Origin: Sinorhizobium mexicanum | GTDB lineage: Bacteria; Pseudomonadota; Alphaproteobacteria; Rhizobiales; Rhizobiaceae | Reading direction: 5' to 3' | DNA length: 64,000 nucleotides | Assembly (NCBI RefSeq): GCF_013488225.1 | Contig: NZ_CP041240.1 | Coordinates: 391,677-455,676 of the forward strand | In this document: positions 35,133 to 45,160 of the stretch, piece after piece | Layout: the number at the start of each line of letters is the position of its first letter | Position numbering within the stretch: the first letter of the stretch is position 1 | The notes under the pieces: model-generated | Databases searched by the model: none | What the model was told of the DNA's origin: nothing | The model's input: the letters and a program-made list of their open reading frames with translations, nothing else | Made by a program: the position numbers and the translations under genes

Positions 35133-35822
35133 TCACTTCCCATGACGTCCCGTTGCAGAATCGCCTGGTTTATCGCCGAGTCCCAGGAGACACAGCGCAT
35201 CATCAAGAGACTCGACCTGATGGTGAGCGAGCCGTTCCCGGCTCGGCGTCATGTCAGGCACCTGGATGACCGTCGATATTCCCGCGGCGATTGCTGAGCG
35301 TACGCCAAGATCACTGTCATCAAGCGCGACACAATGCTCGGGGGAAAGGCCCAGCCGGCGGGCGCCCTCGATATATACATGGGGCGCCGGCTTTCCTCGG
35401 CTGACCTGATCGACCCCAACCACCGCATTGACCCGATCGAAGAGGCCCGCTCGCCTGAGCTTCCACTCCGCTTTCGCCGTCACACTGTTCGTCGCAATCG
35501 AGCGAGGAAGGCCATGGGCGTCGAGGGCATCGAAGAATCTGTGAACGCCTGGTCGAAGCGGCATCTCGTCCTGCATGTGGCGATCGATGATCCCGTTCCA
35601 CGCCTCCTCCAACGCAACGCTGTCGAGATTCGCACCGAGCTCATGATTGATAAGGCGGGTGGCTTCATCATGGTCAAGCCCGACAAGCCGATGAAAGAAA
35701 CCCTGCTCAACAGCGTAGCCGAATTCGCGCAGGACCTCGGGACCTGTTTGCGCCTGCAGGCGCTCGGTGTCCAAAAGCAGCCCGTCCAGGTCGAGAACAA
35801 CGCCTGCAAATGTCAAAGCCAT
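35133..35822 (-). CDS. HAD-superfamily phosphatase (beta-phosphoglucomutase-like)
   Basis: A 229-residue haloacid-dehalogenase hydrolase. Motif I is VVLDLDGLLLDTE (8-20) with the nucleophile aspartate, motif II SIATNSV, motif III the lysine in RGKPAPHVYIEGA, and motif IV ALDDSDLGVRSA. The helical cap after motif I places it in the CbbY/phosphoglucomutase subgroup, which dephosphorylates or isomerises sugar phosphates. It is monocistronic and opposite to its neighbours. The real substrate cannot be deduced. A perfect inverted repeat lies about 115 bp upstream. Confidence 0.88.
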   Translation of the reverse strand: MALTFAGVVLDLDGLLLDTERLQAQTGPEVLREFGYAVEQGFFHRLVGLDHDEATRLINHELGANLDSVALEEAWNGIIDRHMQDEMPLRPGVHRFFDALDAHGLPRSIATNSVTAKAEWKLRRAGLFDRVNAVVGVDQVSRGKPAPHVYIEGARRLGLSPEHCVALDDSDLGVRSAIAAGISTVIQVPDMTPSRERLAHHQVESLDDALCLLGLGDKPGDSATGRHGK

Positions 35823-35936
35823 TGTATGCTCTTTCGATCGCGGCGGTCGGATCAGTGATCACAACAACTGACCCCAGGTCGCTCACAAGCTTCCTCGGCG
35901 GCCTTAAAGACGTTCGCCAGGCCTGAGGTGAGACCC

Positions 35937-35959
35937 TTACCAAATACTCTGGTTGGTAA
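35937..35959. promoter_or_regulatory. Inverted repeat upstream of HAD phosphatase gene
   Basis: TTACCAA and TTGGTAA are perfect 7-bp arms separated by 9 bp. The site lies about 115 bp upstream of the phosphatase ATG and could be a repressor operator (TetR/HxlR-like geometry). No cognate regulator is adjacent. Confidence 0.4.
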
Positions 35960-36048
35960 CGATTCCCGACCGATGTCGGCCGCCTCCTCGCGCTCCGGAG
36001 ACGACCCGGTTTTTTATAGAGCCGTGCCGTTACCCTCACAGGCGCGGA

Positions 36049-36327
36049 TTACTTGTTCATCGCGTCCTTGAGCGCCTTTGCCGGCTGAAAGGTCAACTTC
36101 TTGGCGGCAGCCACCTTGATCGTCGCGCCGGTTGCGGGATTACGCGCATCGCGCTCCGGCGTTTCCTTGACCTTGAACTTCCCAAACTGGGGAATTGAAG
36201 TCTCGGCGCCCGACGTTGCTGCAGCAGCAACAGCCGCGAAAACAGCCTCGACTATGGTCTTGCTCTGCGCCTTCGTCAGACCGTAGTCGGTGGCGATCTT
36301 GTCGGCGATTTCAGTGGTGGTGGTCAT
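36049..36327 (-). CDS. HU-family DNA-binding protein
   Basis: A 92-residue HU/IHF-family protein. Family landmarks are TEIADKIATDYGLTKAQSK, the TSIPQFGKFKVKETPERDAR arm region with ARNPATGATI, and the C-terminal FQPAKALKDAMNK. ATG 36327 has GAGGG 7 bp upstream; a longer frame lacks support. HU bends DNA and could condense or regulate the plasmid, or assist relaxosome and replication structures. It lies beside the conjugation genes as a single transcription unit. Confidence 0.93.
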   Translation of the reverse strand: MTTTTEIADKIATDYGLTKAQSKTIVEAVFAAVAAAATSGAETSIPQFGKFKVKETPERDARNPATGATIKVAAAKKLTFQPAKALKDAMNK

Positions 36328-36568
36328 GATTGAGCCCTCATTATGTCCGCGGAAACATTTCCACCGGATCCATCCATTGTCACGGCTCGGCGGGTGTGCG
36401 ATCCAGACAATCATATTCATTTTCCACAGCTTGCTGACCGGCAACGGATCTTTCCGGCAGCTGGCGCCACCCCACACGCGTTCCGGGACTCCTTGAAACA
36501 GCGGCACGAGGCTGTATTCAGCCCTGCGGCAAGGCTTATGCACTGGCATTTATCCCCGCAAGGATGTA

Positions 36569-36826
36569 ATGGCGCATGAAAGACATTCGAAGGTCATGAT
36601 GGAAGAGACGGTCCAAATCGGAAACCGTGGCGACTTTGGGCTCTGGGCGATTGAAGTTGCCAAGCAAATTGTCGGCGAGCAAGGCTTCGACCTTGCGAAG
36701 GCGGCACGTGACGGCACGGAGGATGATGTCCGCGCTGCCGGCAACGCTTTGGGCCAGGCGATCACAAATGCGCTGCTCGAAGTCTATGACGGGCTGCTGC
36801 AGGAAGCTCCCGCGGACGCGACGTAA
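36569..36826 (+). CDS. Conserved small hypothetical protein (85 aa)
   Basis: An 85-residue acidic, helical protein (VQIGNRGDFGLWAIEVAKQI, AGNALGQAITNALLEVYDGL). AAGGA lies about 5 bp before the ATG at 36569. It is convergent with traG, whose stop lies 5 bp beyond. I recall no named domain. Its placement between HU and the tra genes is suggestive of plasmid backbone, not cargo. Confidence 0.6.
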   Translation: MAHERHSKVMMEETVQIGNRGDFGLWAIEVAKQIVGEQGFDLAKAARDGTEDDVRAAGNALGQAITNALLEVYDGLLQEAPADAT

Positions 36827-36830
36827 GACT

Positions 36831-38753
36831 TCACCGCTTCTCAGCGCTGGCCCGGAAGAACACATTTGGCTTTACGCACGCCTTCATGTCCTCACGCCGA
36901 AACCAGATCGCGCGCCCGCATCTGAGCGGTGCATTTCCGGCCGTGAACACGATCTGCTCGTCAGCCCGCATACGAAGAACTTCATGTGGCTGGATCAATG
37001 GTCGCGCGGCCAACTGCTTCGAGCGTGTGCGGGAAGAACCCTTGGACTGGAAACTGCGGCTGACCTGATCGATCTCGACCGTGGTCATGCCGCAGCGTCG
37101 GGAAATATAATCGGCCGTTTCCGGATCGTTGATCGCGGCGAAGGAAATCCAGCTCGCGCTCTCGAACCACTTGCTGGCGGCGTCCCGCCCTCCATAGGTC
37201 TCGCGCATCTGTCCGATCGACTGGTAGATCATGGTGAGCATGATCCCGTATTTGCGACCGGCATCTCGGGCTGTCTCGAGGATCCGCATGTAACCGAGGC
37301 GCGCCACCTCGTCGAGGAGGAAGAGCGCCCTGCCCTCCATCTCGCCATTGCGGTTGTAGATTGCGTTCAGGAACGAGCCGATGATGACGCGTGCCAGGCC
37401 GGCATGTGTTTCCAACGTCTTCAGATCGACGTTGATGAAGACGTCTGTGTTTCCTTCAGCAATATCGCTTGTCGTGAACGTCGTTCCAGAAACCAGTGCG
37501 GCGTAGTTCGGGTAGGAAAGCCAGTGCGTTTCCTTCACCGCATTGGCGTAGACGCCCGAGAAGGTTTCGGGGGTCATGTTCACGAAGGCCGCAACGTTTT
37601 CCTTCACGAAGTCCGAGTTCGAATTGTGGTAGATCGACTGGAGGCGTTCGCGCAGCTTGGGTTCCGGCTCGGAGAGATTCTTGCGCACCTGGCGCAGCGT
37701 CTGCTCCGGCTCCCTGGTGTGACCGGAGAGGCAAACGTCGGCGATGAGTGCTGTCAGCAACTGCAGAGCCGAGGCGCGGAAGAAGTCGTCGCGCACGCCA
37801 CGCGCGCCGCCGCTGTCGCTCATGATCCACGAGGCAACGGAAGCAATATCCTCCTCCTTGGTTCCGCCGAAACGCCCGATCCAGTCGATCGCGTTGAAGC
37901 CGATTTCCGAGTTCTTCGGGTCGAGGACGAAGACGTCGCGGTTGGCACCGCCTCTGTGTTTTGAGACCATAGGCGCGACCTCGTTCGAAGGATCGAGAAG
38001 GACAAGGGCGCCGCCCCATTTGAGCGCGGTCGGGATCGTGACAGACGTCGTCTTGAAGCCGCCGGAGCCTGCGAAGACGATGCCGTGCGACGGGCCGAAC
38101 GAGCCGTCGAAACATAGAAGCGGCGCCTTGCCGCCGGCGCCCCACGTCTCGGCGCTGTCGGCGCGAAACGACTGTGCCGCCACGCTATCCTTGTCGACGC
38201 AGTAACGCTCGCCGATCACGATGCCGCCACTCTCCGGAAACACCTTTTCCGCTTCCGGTAGTTTCATCCACTCAGCCTCGCCGTACAGTGCCCGCTTTCC
38301 ATAGATACGCTTCGGTTCGGCTTTGGCGAAGGCCGCGTTGCCGGCGATCACCACCCGCAAGCCGAAGAGCGCCGACATCAGCGCGGCACCGGCCCCGATC
38401 GTCGTCGCCGGATCGACATAGGAGAAGATGGACTTTCCCCGCGGAACTTGTGCAGCGAATGCAGACAACCTGACGAATTCGCGCATTGCAGCGATCAGGA
38501 TCGTCGCTGTCGCTCCGGCGAGGACGCCCCATCCTGCCGTTCTGATCCTCGCCGAGCCGGCGCTGGCGAACAGGAAGACGATGCCGAGTAGTGCCGCGAC
38601 GAGATAGGGCAGAGCGATGCCGGCGCGGCCGAGTGTCTGCTGCGCGGCCTCCGATTTTCCGAAAGCGGGCAGCCAGTTTTCGGTCCCCGCCATACCGATG
38701 ATGACAAGAAGCATCAGAGCGCAGGGCGCGAGGAACAGCATGACCCTAGTCAT
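36831..38753 (-). CDS. traG: TraG, type IV coupling protein
   Basis: TraG links the relaxosome to the mating-pore ATPases at the inner membrane and pumps DNA. The 640-residue protein has two to four N-terminal membrane helices ([18 protein letters not shown] onward), Walker [10 protein letters not shown] (229-237) and Walker [11 protein letters not shown]. The start ATG at 38753 overlaps the traD end by 8 bp, as in Ti plasmids. It is last of traCDG. Length is typical. Confidence 0.96.
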   Translation of the reverse strand: MTRVMLFLAPCALMLLVIIGMAGTENWLPAFGKSEAAQQTLGRAGIALPYLVAALLGIVFLFASAGSARIRTAGWGVLAGATATILIAAMREFVRLSAFAAQVPRGKSIFSYVDPATTIGAGAALMSALFGLRVVIAGNAAFAKAEPKRIYGKRALYGEAEWMKLPEAEKVFPESGGIVIGERYCVDKDSVAAQSFRADSAETWGAGGKAPLLCFDGSFGPSHGIVFAGSGGFKTTSVTIPTALKWGGALVLLDPSNEVAPMVSKHRGGANRDVFVLDPKNSEIGFNAIDWIGRFGGTKEEDIASVASWIMSDSGGARGVRDDFFRASALQLLTALIADVCLSGHTREPEQTLRQVRKNLSEPEPKLRERLQSIYHNSNSDFVKENVAAFVNMTPETFSGVYANAVKETHWLSYPNYAALVSGTTFTTSDIAEGNTDVFINVDLKTLETHAGLARVIIGSFLNAIYNRNGEMEGRALFLLDEVARLGYMRILETARDAGRKYGIMLTMIYQSIGQMRETYGGRDAASKWFESASWISFAAINDPETADYISRRCGMTTVEIDQVSRSFQSKGSSRTRSKQLAARPLIQPHEVLRMRADEQIVFTAGNAPLRCGRAIWFRREDMKACVKPNVFFRASAEKR

Positions 38754-38961
38754 CGGTCTCACCAAAAGCCTCTGCACCGATCGCGCTGAGCCGCGAGCGC
38801 TCGTGCTCGTCTCCCTTCAGCCGCCGGCTTGCATCGATGAGGAGCCCGAGTAGCAGCGCCCGCTTCTCATAGCGCATCCCCGCCTTGACGATCAGGCCGC
38901 CGAGCTCGATCTTCTCCCGCGTGTCCTTCTTGCGGGCGCCGGATGTCGTGGTTCTTCGCAT
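38746..38961 (-). CDS. traD: TraD conjugal transfer protein
   Basis: A 71-residue protein with the TraD pattern: a basic N-terminus ([20 protein letters not shown]), a [20 protein letters not shown] core and an acidic end. In Ti-type systems TraC and TraD help process or bind oriT together with TraA. It overlaps traG and lies 4 bp after traC, forming a compact traCDG operon transcribed away from oriT. Confidence 0.9.
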   Translation of the reverse strand: MRRTTTSGARKKDTREKIELGGLIVKAGMRYEKRALLLGLLIDASRRLKGDEHERSRLSAIGAEAFGETDD

Positions 38962-38965
38962 CCGG

Positions 38966-39262
38966 TCAAGCCTCACCAGTCCGGCCCGGAGTCGCGCCAG
39001 ACGCGTCCTGCGTGGCGGGCGGGGCGCTCTCGCCGTCGCCGCCTCCCCTTTTCCCTCCGGTCGATGGGGCCTCGCCTCCGCGAAACTGCTTCGCCAGATC
39101 CTCGAACGCCGCCTGGAGCTCCGCCTCCTCGACTTCGATCTCGCCAAGCCCGGCCTTCAGTGCGATCCGGCCGATGCGCTCGGCCTCGCGGGTCTCGGCC
39201 AGCTTGAGCTGCTCCTGGAGCCTGGCGATTTCGTTGCGGATCTTCGAGGAGGGTTTCTTCAT
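38966..39262 (-). CDS. traC: TraC conjugal transfer protein
   Basis: A 98-residue TraC-family relaxosome accessory protein. It starts [20 protein letters not shown], continues as a long helix ([20 protein letters not shown]) and ends in a flexible Gly/Pro/Ala tail. AAAGGAGA lies 9 bp before ATG 39262. It is the first gene of traCDG, facing away from traA with the oriT between them, the canonical Ti/p42a-type layout. Confidence 0.92.
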   Translation of the reverse strand: MKKPSSKIRNEIARLQEQLKLAETREAERIGRIALKAGLGEIEVEEAELQAAFEDLAKQFRGGEAPSTGGKRGGGDGESAPPATQDASGATPGRTGEA

Positions 39263-39320
39263 TCCGACCGTCTCCTTTGGGTGCGAAAGTTTGTCTTTCG
39301 GACCCAATCTTGCGGAGGTA

Positions 39321-39354
39321 AGTGCGGAACGCACTACTGTGAATCCTACAATCG
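39321..39354. promoter_or_regulatory. Dyad and shared 18-nt element in the traC-traA gap
   Basis: A perfect dyad AGTGCG-GAA-CGCACT (39321-39335) is followed by CTGTGAATCCTACAATCG (39337-39354). The same 18 bases occur upstream of traI at 60110-60127 in matching orientation. This is the expected position for TraR-dependent control of both tra operons, although neither sequence is the textbook Ti tra box. Confidence 0.6.
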
Positions 39355-39407
39355 CCAAGGGCGATGCTTTGGTGAATGATCCCGGCCGCTCGATGAGAGC
39401 GGCATCC

Positions 39408-39445
39408 AAGGGCGCAATTATACGTCGCTGGCGCGACGTTCTTCT
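39408..39445 (+). other. oriT, origin of conjugal transfer
   Basis: The nick-region core CCAAGGGCGCAATTATACG is followed by a short inverted repeat CGTCGC-tgg-GCGACG. This matches, from memory, the RSF1010/Ti-plasmid-type oriT essentially base for base. It lies between divergent traC and traA as in Ti plasmids, and TraA would nick here. Confidence 0.92.
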
Positions 39446-39514
39446 TGAGAGCGCCTGGCGGGGCCGATCTCGCGGTCGAGCCGATTTCGCTCACAACCGG
39501 GAAAGAATTCCGCC

Positions 39515-42500
39515 GTGGCCGTCCCTCATTTCTCCGTCAGCATCGTAGCCCGCGGCTCCGGCCGCAGCGCCGTCCTGTCGGCGGCGTACCGGCATTGCGC
39601 GAAGATGGAGTACGAGCGGGAGGCGCGGACCATCGACTATCGCGCCAAGCGGGGCTTGCTGCACGAGGAGTTCGTCATCCCGGGCGATGCGCCGCAATGG
39701 CTCGGGGCGATGATTGCCGATCACTCGGTCTCTGGCGCTTCCGAAGCGTTCTGGAACAAGGTCGAGGTTTTCGAGAAACGCTCCGACGCGCAGCTTGCCA
39801 AGGACATCACCATCGCCCTGCCGGTTGAACTTTCGACCGAGCAGAGCATCGCGCTGATGCGGGATTTCGTCGAGCGGCACATCACCTCGAACGGCATGGT
39901 TGCCGACTGGGTCTACCACGACGCGCCCGACAATCCACATGTGCATCTGATGACGACGCTCAGGCCACTGACCGAAAATGGATTCGGCGCCAAGAAGCTG
40001 CCCGTAGTCGGGCCGGACGGCAATCCGATCCGCAACGACGCCGGCAAGATTGTCTACGAGCTTTGGGCCGGCAGCGCCGACGACTTCAACGCCTTTCGCG
40101 ACGGCTGGTTCGCCTGCCAGAACAAGCATCTCGCGCTCGCCGGTCTCGACATCAGCGTCGACGGCCGTTCCTTCGAAAAGCAGGGTATCGAGCTCACGCC
40201 GACCATTCATCTCGGCGTCGGCGCCAAGGCGATCGAACGGAAGTCAGCGGAAGCGGACCGGGACATTTCGCTGGAACGGCTGGAGCTGCAGGAGGAGCGT
40301 CGAGCCGAAAACGCCCGCCGCATCCAGCGCCGTCCGGAGATCGTGCTCGACCTGATCACCCGCGAGAAGAGCGTCTTCGACGAACGCGACGTCGCCAAGG
40401 TCCTGCACCGCTATATCGGCGATGCCCGCCTGTTCCAGATCCTGATGGCAAGGATCCTGCAGAGCCCAGAAACGCTCCGTCTCGAGCGCGAGCGGATCGA
40501 ATTTTCGAGCGGAACCCGAGCGCCGGCCAAGTACACGACGCGGGAGCTTATCCGGCTCGAAGCGCAGATAGCTAATCGGGCGTTATGGCTGTCTCAACGA
40601 TCGTCCCACGATGTTCGGGACGCGGTGTTGGATGCGACGTTCGCGCGCCATTTCCGCCTCTCGGAGGAGCAGACGAGTGCAATCGCGCACGTTGCCGGCG
40701 GCGAGCGCATTGCCGCAGTGATTGGCCGTGCCGGTGCCGGCAAGACGACGATGATGAAGGCGGCTCGCGAAGCCTGGGAGGCCGCCGGATACCGCGTCGT
40801 GGGTGGCGCCCTTGCCGGCAAAGCCGCTGAGGGTCTGGAGAAGGAAGCCGGCATCCTGTCCCGCACGCTGTCGTCCTGGGAGCTTCGCTGGAAGGAGGGC
40901 CGGAACCAGCTCGACGACAGGACCGTCTTCGTACTCGATGAAGCCGGCATGGTCTCGTCAAGGCAGATGGCGCTATTCGTCGAAGCGGCGGTCAACGCCG
41001 GCGCCAAACTCGTGCTGATCGGCGATCCGGAACAGTTGCAGCCGATCGAAGCGGGTGCGGCCTTCCGCGGCATTGCCGATCGCGTCGGTTATGCCGAGCT
41101 CGAAACCATCTATCGCCAACGCCAGCAGTGGATGCGCGACGCTTCCGTTGATCTTGCACGCGGGAATGTCCGCAATGCGGTCGAGGCCTATCGTGCGCAG
41201 GGCCACGTCAACGGATCGGAGCTGAAGGCCGATGCGGTGCGGGCGCTGATCGCCGATTGGAACCGCGACTACGATCCAGCCAAATCTTCGCTGATCCTCG
41301 CCCATCTGCGTCGCGACGTGCGGATCCTCAACGAAATGGCGCGCGCAAAGCTCGTCGAACGCGGCATCGTCGCCGATGGTTTTGTCTTCCGGACCGAAGA
41401 CGGTAACCGGAAATTCGCCGCTGGAGACCAAATCGTATTCCTGAAGAATGAGGGTTCGCTCGGTGTCAAGAACGGCATGTTGGCGAAGGTCGTGAACGCA
41501 GCGCCCGGGCGTATCGTTGCAGAAGTCGGAGAAGGCGAACACCGCCGCCAGGTCACGGTCGAACAACGGTTCTACAGTCATGTCGATCACGGCTATGCCA
41601 CCACGATCCACAAAAGCCAGGGTGCCACCGTCGACCGGGTGAAGGTGCTGGCGTCCTTGTCGCTCGATCGCCATCTCAGCTACGTCGTCATGACCCGTCA
41701 CCGCGACGACTTTGGTCTCTATTACGGCCGTCGATCCTTCGCCAAGGCAGGCGGCCTTATTCCGATCCTGTCGCGGAAGAATGCCAAGGAAACGACGCTC
41801 GATTATGTGCACGGCAGCTTTTACTGGCAGGCGCTTCGCTTCGCCGAGGCCCGTGGCCTTCACCTCGTCAACGTCGCGCGCACGGTCGTACGCGACCGGC
41901 TCGACTGGACCATCCGGCAGAAATCGAAGCTCATCGAACTCGGCGCACGTCTGGCGACGATCGCCGGCAAGCTTGGTCTGTCTGCCCCCGCGGTCAGGAC
42001 CTCTCAATCGCACACCATTAAGGAGTCGAAACCGATGGTACCAGGCATTACCACGTTCCCAAATTCTCTGGAGCAGAGTGTCGAAGACCGGCTTGCCGCC
42101 GACCCCGGCTTGAAGAAGCAATGGGAGGAGGTCTCGTCGCGCTTCCATCTCGTTTATGCTGAGCCGCAAGCGGCGTTCAAGGCAGTCAATGTCGATGCGA
42201 TACTGAAGGACGAAGCCGCGGCGATATCCACCATCGCCAGGATCGGCTCCGAGCCGGAAAGCTTTGGCGCGCTGAAAGGCAGGACCGGGATCCTTGCCAG
42301 CCGCACCGACAAGCAGAGCCGAGAAACGGCCGTCACCAGTGCGCCTGCGCTCTCCCGAAACCTGGAGCGCTATCTGCGTCAGCGGACGGAGGCCGAACGC
42401 AAATATGAAGCTGAGGAGCGCACCGTCCGTCTGAAGGTCTCCCTCGACATCCCGGCGCTGTCGTCGGCGGCAAAGCAGACGCTCGAGCGCGTCCGAGACG

Positions 42501-42826
42501 CCATCGACCGGAACGATCTTCCGGCAGGCCTCGAATACGCGCTCTCGGACAAGATGGTGAAAGCGGAACTCGAAGGATTTGCGAGAGCCGTATCGGAACG
42601 TTTCGGCGAACGCACCTTCCTGTCACTCGCCGCCAAGGACACGAACGGTCAGCCGTTCCAGTCCGTGACATCAGGCATGTCGGCGGGGCAGAAGGCGGAA
42701 GTACAATCTGCCTGGAACTCGATGCGGACGGTCCAGCAACTTTCCGCACATGAGCGCACAACCGAAGCATTGAAGCAGGCGGAAACACTGCGGCAAACGA
42801 AGAGCCAGGGGCTCTCGCTCAAATGA
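39515..42826 (+). CDS. traA: TraA, relaxase-helicase
   Basis: TraA nicks oriT and unwinds the strand to be transferred. The 1,103-residue protein has an N-terminal MobA/MobL relaxase domain: IVARGSGRSAVLSAAYRHC near the start and the metal-binding histidines H135, H142 and H144 in YHDAPDNPHVHL. A TraI/RecD-like helicase domain follows, with GRAGAGKTTM near residue 405 and FVLDEAGMVSS. The start is GTG 39515. It heads traA-traF-traB-traH, with ATGA overlap to traF. Full length, no defects seen. Confidence 0.96.
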   Translation: MAVPHFSVSIVARGSGRSAVLSAAYRHCAKMEYEREARTIDYRAKRGLLHEEFVIPGDAPQWLGAMIADHSVSGASEAFWNKVEVFEKRSDAQLAKDITIALPVELSTEQSIALMRDFVERHITSNGMVADWVYHDAPDNPHVHLMTTLRPLTENGFGAKKLPVVGPDGNPIRNDAGKIVYELWAGSADDFNAFRDGWFACQNKHLALAGLDISVDGRSFEKQGIELTPTIHLGVGAKAIERKSAEADRDISLERLELQEERRAENARRIQRRPEIVLDLITREKSVFDERDVAKVLHRYIGDARLFQILMARILQSPETLRLERERIEFSSGTRAPAKYTTRELIRLEAQIANRALWLSQRSSHDVRDAVLDATFARHFRLSEEQTSAIAHVAGGERIAAVIGRAGAGKTTMMKAAREAWEAAGYRVVGGALAGKAAEGLEKEAGILSRTLSSWELRWKEGRNQLDDRTVFVLDEAGMVSSRQMALFVEAAVNAGAKLVLIGDPEQLQPIEAGAAFRGIADRVGYAELETIYRQRQQWMRDASVDLARGNVRNAVEAYRAQGHVNGSELKADAVRALIADWNRDYDPAKSSLILAHLRRDVRILNEMARAKLVERGIVADGFVFRTEDGNRKFAAGDQIVFLKNEGSLGVKNGMLAKVVNAAPGRIVAEVGEGEHRRQVTVEQRFYSHVDHGYATTIHKSQGATVDRVKVLASLSLDRHLSYVVMTRHRDDFGLYYGRRSFAKAGGLIPILSRKNAKETTLDYVHGSFYWQALRFAEARGLHLVNVARTVVRDRLDWTIRQKSKLIELGARLATIAGKLGLSAPAVRTSQSHTIKESKPMVPGITTFPNSLEQSVEDRLAADPGLKKQWEEVSSRFHLVYAEPQAAFKAVNVDAILKDEAAAISTIARIGSEPESFGALKGRTGILASRTDKQSRETAVTSAPALSRNLERYLRQRTEAERKYEAEERTVRLKVSLDIPALSSAAKQTLERVRDAIDRNDLPAGLEYALSDKMVKAELEGFARAVSERFGERTFLSLAAKDTNGQPFQSVTSGMSAGQKAEVQSAWNSMRTVQQLSAHERTTEALKQAETLRQTKSQGLSLK

Positions 42827-43389
42827 CGGCTGCAACTCGAACAGGACCGCGGGCGTTCGCGCGGCGAAGGCAATCCGCCATCACCCTATCGATTTCTGCC
42901 GCTGCCATCGCACTGGTCGCACTGACGGGCTTCCCGGGCGGCTATCGGATCAATCTGACGCCGAGCGAGCCGCTCGGTCTCTGGCGCATTGTTCCGCTCG
43001 ACGGTCCGGCTGACGTCGGCGACCTGGTGTTCATCTGCCCGCCGGACACAGCCAGCATCCGGGAGGCGAGAGCGCGGGGCTATCTCCGCTCCGGTCTTTG
43101 CCCGGGCGGTGTCGCACCGCTCATCAAGACGGTCGTCGCGGTTGGCGGCCAGCGCGTCGAAATTGCGGCCGAGGTGACGATCGACGGGCGCATGCTTCCT
43201 ACGTCCACTTTGGCGGAGAAAGACGGCAAGGGTCGACCGCTGACGCCCTTCGCAAGCGGTGTCGTGCCGCGCGGACAGGTCTTCCTGCATTCGGCTTTCG
43301 CCGGCTCGTTCGACTCCCGCTACTTCGGGCCAGTGCCGACTTCCAGCATTCTCGGCCTGGCGCAGGAGGTGCTGACCTATGCACCGTGA
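42823..43389 (+). CDS. traF: TraF, signal-peptidase-like pilin maturation protease
   Basis: TraF processes and cyclises the TrbC pilin in Ti/RP4-type systems. The 188-residue protein has one N-terminal membrane helix (SISAAAIALVALTGFPGGY), then the S26-family catalytic serine S48 in NLTPSEPLGLW and lysine K102 in PLIKTVVAVGGQRVEI. Its ATG overlaps the traA stop (ATGA), and it overlaps traB by 11 bp. Confidence 0.94.
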   Translation: MTAATRTGPRAFARRRQSAITLSISAAAIALVALTGFPGGYRINLTPSEPLGLWRIVPLDGPADVGDLVFICPPDTASIREARARGYLRSGLCPGGVAPLIKTVVAVGGQRVEIAAEVTIDGRMLPTSTLAEKDGKGRPLTPFASGVVPRGQVFLHSAFAGSFDSRYFGPVPTSSILGLAQEVLTYAP

Positions 43390-44542
43390 TTGCCTCGGAC
43401 CGACTTTGCTCATAATCGCATCGGTCATCGCCGGCACGGTGGCATGGAGCGGCCACATACTGCTGCTGCCGGCGGCACTCGGGTTTCCCGTCCTCTGGTC
43501 GCTGGCGCGAACGAGGCACACGGCAACGCTCGTGTCTGCCGCATACTTCCTGTCAGCGTCACGCGGCCTGCCGCAAGGCGTGGCAGCCTTCTATGCGTCC
43601 GATCTCTGGCCCGGTCTGCTGCTGTGGTTGGCCGCCTCCGCAAGCTTTGTTGCGGTGCATGCGCTGTTGTGGACGAAGGATACCGGCCGTCGCCCGGCTC
43701 GCTATGTTCTGGCGGCCGCCCTGATGGCAATTCCCCCTTTCGGCATTACCGGCTGGGGGCATCCCGTCACGGCCGCCGGCGTGCTGTTTCCGGCATGGGG
43801 ATGCTGGGGACTGGCTGTCACGACAGCCGGCCTCGCGGGCCTCGTTTCCCGCCTATGGCCGGCTGTCGCCATTGCCCTCACAGGCTTTTGGCTCTGGTCC
43901 GCCGCATTCTGGACCGAGCCGAAGCTACCGGAAGCATGGCGGGGCGTCGATCTCGAACTAGGTGCTTCGCTCGGACGGAACACCAGCATGCTGCGCCACC
44001 GTGATCTGATTGCAACGGTGACCGAACGAGCCTCGGACGGTGCTCGATACATTGTCCTTCCCGAGAGCGCTTTGGGCTTTTGGACGCCGACAATTGAGCG
44101 CCTCTGGACCCGTTCGCTGGCAGGACAAGATGCGACGGTTCTCGCGGGTGCCGCAATCGTCGACGCGGACGGATACGACAATGTCATCGTTGCGATTTCC
44201 TTTGAGGGCAGTCAGATTCTCTACCGGGAACGGATGCCGGTTCCAGGCTCTATGTGGCAGCCCTGGAGGCGGCTCTTCGGCGGCAGCGCCGGTGCAAACG
44301 CGCATTTCTTTGCAAATCCGGTCGTGGCTCTCGACCCCGGCCGCGCCGCGCTGCTGATCTGCTACGAACAACTGATTATCTGGCCGATACTGCAATCGAT
44401 GCTCGGCGATCCCGACTTGATCGTTGCGATCGGCAACGGCTGGTGGACCAGAGGAACATCCATCGTCGCCATCCAGCGCGCCAGCACCGCGGCGTGGGCG
44501 AAGCTGTTCGGCAAGCCGCTCGTTTTTTCTTTCAACAGCTGA
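43379..44542 (+). CDS. traB: TraB conjugal transfer protein
   Basis: A 387-residue TraB protein that boosts transfer efficiency in Ti-type systems. The first 180 residues contain several membrane helices. The second half has the nitrilase/apolipoprotein-acyltransferase fold signature, with YIVLPESALGFWTP, a central RMPVPGSMWQPW and ALLICYEQLIIWP carrying the catalytic-type cysteine. It overlaps traF and precedes traH by 15 bp. Confidence 0.93.
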   Translation: MHRDCLGPTLLIIASVIAGTVAWSGHILLLPAALGFPVLWSLARTRHTATLVSAAYFLSASRGLPQGVAAFYASDLWPGLLLWLAASASFVAVHALLWTKDTGRRPARYVLAAALMAIPPFGITGWGHPVTAAGVLFPAWGCWGLAVTTAGLAGLVSRLWPAVAIALTGFWLWSAAFWTEPKLPEAWRGVDLELGASLGRNTSMLRHRDLIATVTERASDGARYIVLPESALGFWTPTIERLWTRSLAGQDATVLAGAAIVDADGYDNVIVAISFEGSQILYRERMPVPGSMWQPWRRLFGGSAGANAHFFANPVVALDPGRAALLICYEQLIIWPILQSMLGDPDLIVAIGNGWWTRGTSIVAIQRASTAAWAKLFGKPLVFSFNS

Positions 44543-44557
44543 TACCGAGGAGACCCC

Positions 44558-45160
44558 ATGCTCGACGCTACCCTGATCAAAGATTGTGCCGACCCCTCTC
44601 TCAAGCCGGCGATCGTAGAGCAGTTCGTCACGGCGGGGGGCTCGGCCGACCCACTTGCCGTGACCGTCCGATCGGGCGGTCTGCTGATCCTTGTGCCGGG
44701 GGCCAAGTCGGCCGATGAAGCGATCGCTATCGTGCGGCAATATGCCGGAAAGGCTGTCGTCCGCGTCGGTCTGACGCAGTTTCCGGCTGGTGTGGGCGTC
44801 AAGGATCCGGCCGACCTGAAGCCGGATCTGGTCGAGCCTTGCGAGAACCTGCGCAAGGGCACGGCGATGTTCGCCAAGATCCTCAGGATCGTTGGCAAGT
44901 GGTATGGCAATCCGACGAACGACGACGTCTTCCCGCAGATCTTCGAGGATGCTGTCTACGCATGGAAAACCGGCGAGTTCGAGGGTGTGGGGGTGTTTCA
45001 GGCTCCTGATCCGGGTGGGAACACCGGGACGCGAAATGTGTCGCCTTCGGGCGACGGCAGCGACAGCCACCCAGGAGATGCCACCGCCGAAACGCCCGAC
45101 GCCAGCAAGTTTGGTTCGGCCGAGATTCGGATCGACCTGTCGAGGATCGGAGGCAAATGA
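44558..45160 (+). CDS. traH: TraH conjugal transfer protein
   Basis: A 200-residue TraH, last gene of traAFBH. The N-terminal region (LIKDCADPSLKPAIVEQFVT) and the VRSGGLLILVPGAKSADEAI core match the family, and the last 60 residues are a low-complexity Gly/Asp/Pro linker with a short conserved end (SAEIRIDLSRIGGK). TraH is needed for maximal transfer in Ti plasmids but its biochemical role is not defined. GAGGAGA lies upstream of the ATG. Confidence 0.9.
   Translation: MLDATLIKDCADPSLKPAIVEQFVTAGGSADPLAVTVRSGGLLILVPGAKSADEAIAIVRQYAGKAVVRVGLTQFPAGVGVKDPADLKPDLVEPCENLRKGTAMFAKILRIVGKWYGNPTNDDVFPQIFEDAVYAWKTGEFEGVGVFQAPDPGGNTGTRNVSPSGDGSDSHPGDATAETPDASKFGSAEIRIDLSRIGGK

Noticed and set aside
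40973..42169. A 398-codon frame antisense to traA
   Set aside because: Shadow frame caused by GC-rich third positions in traA; no domain.
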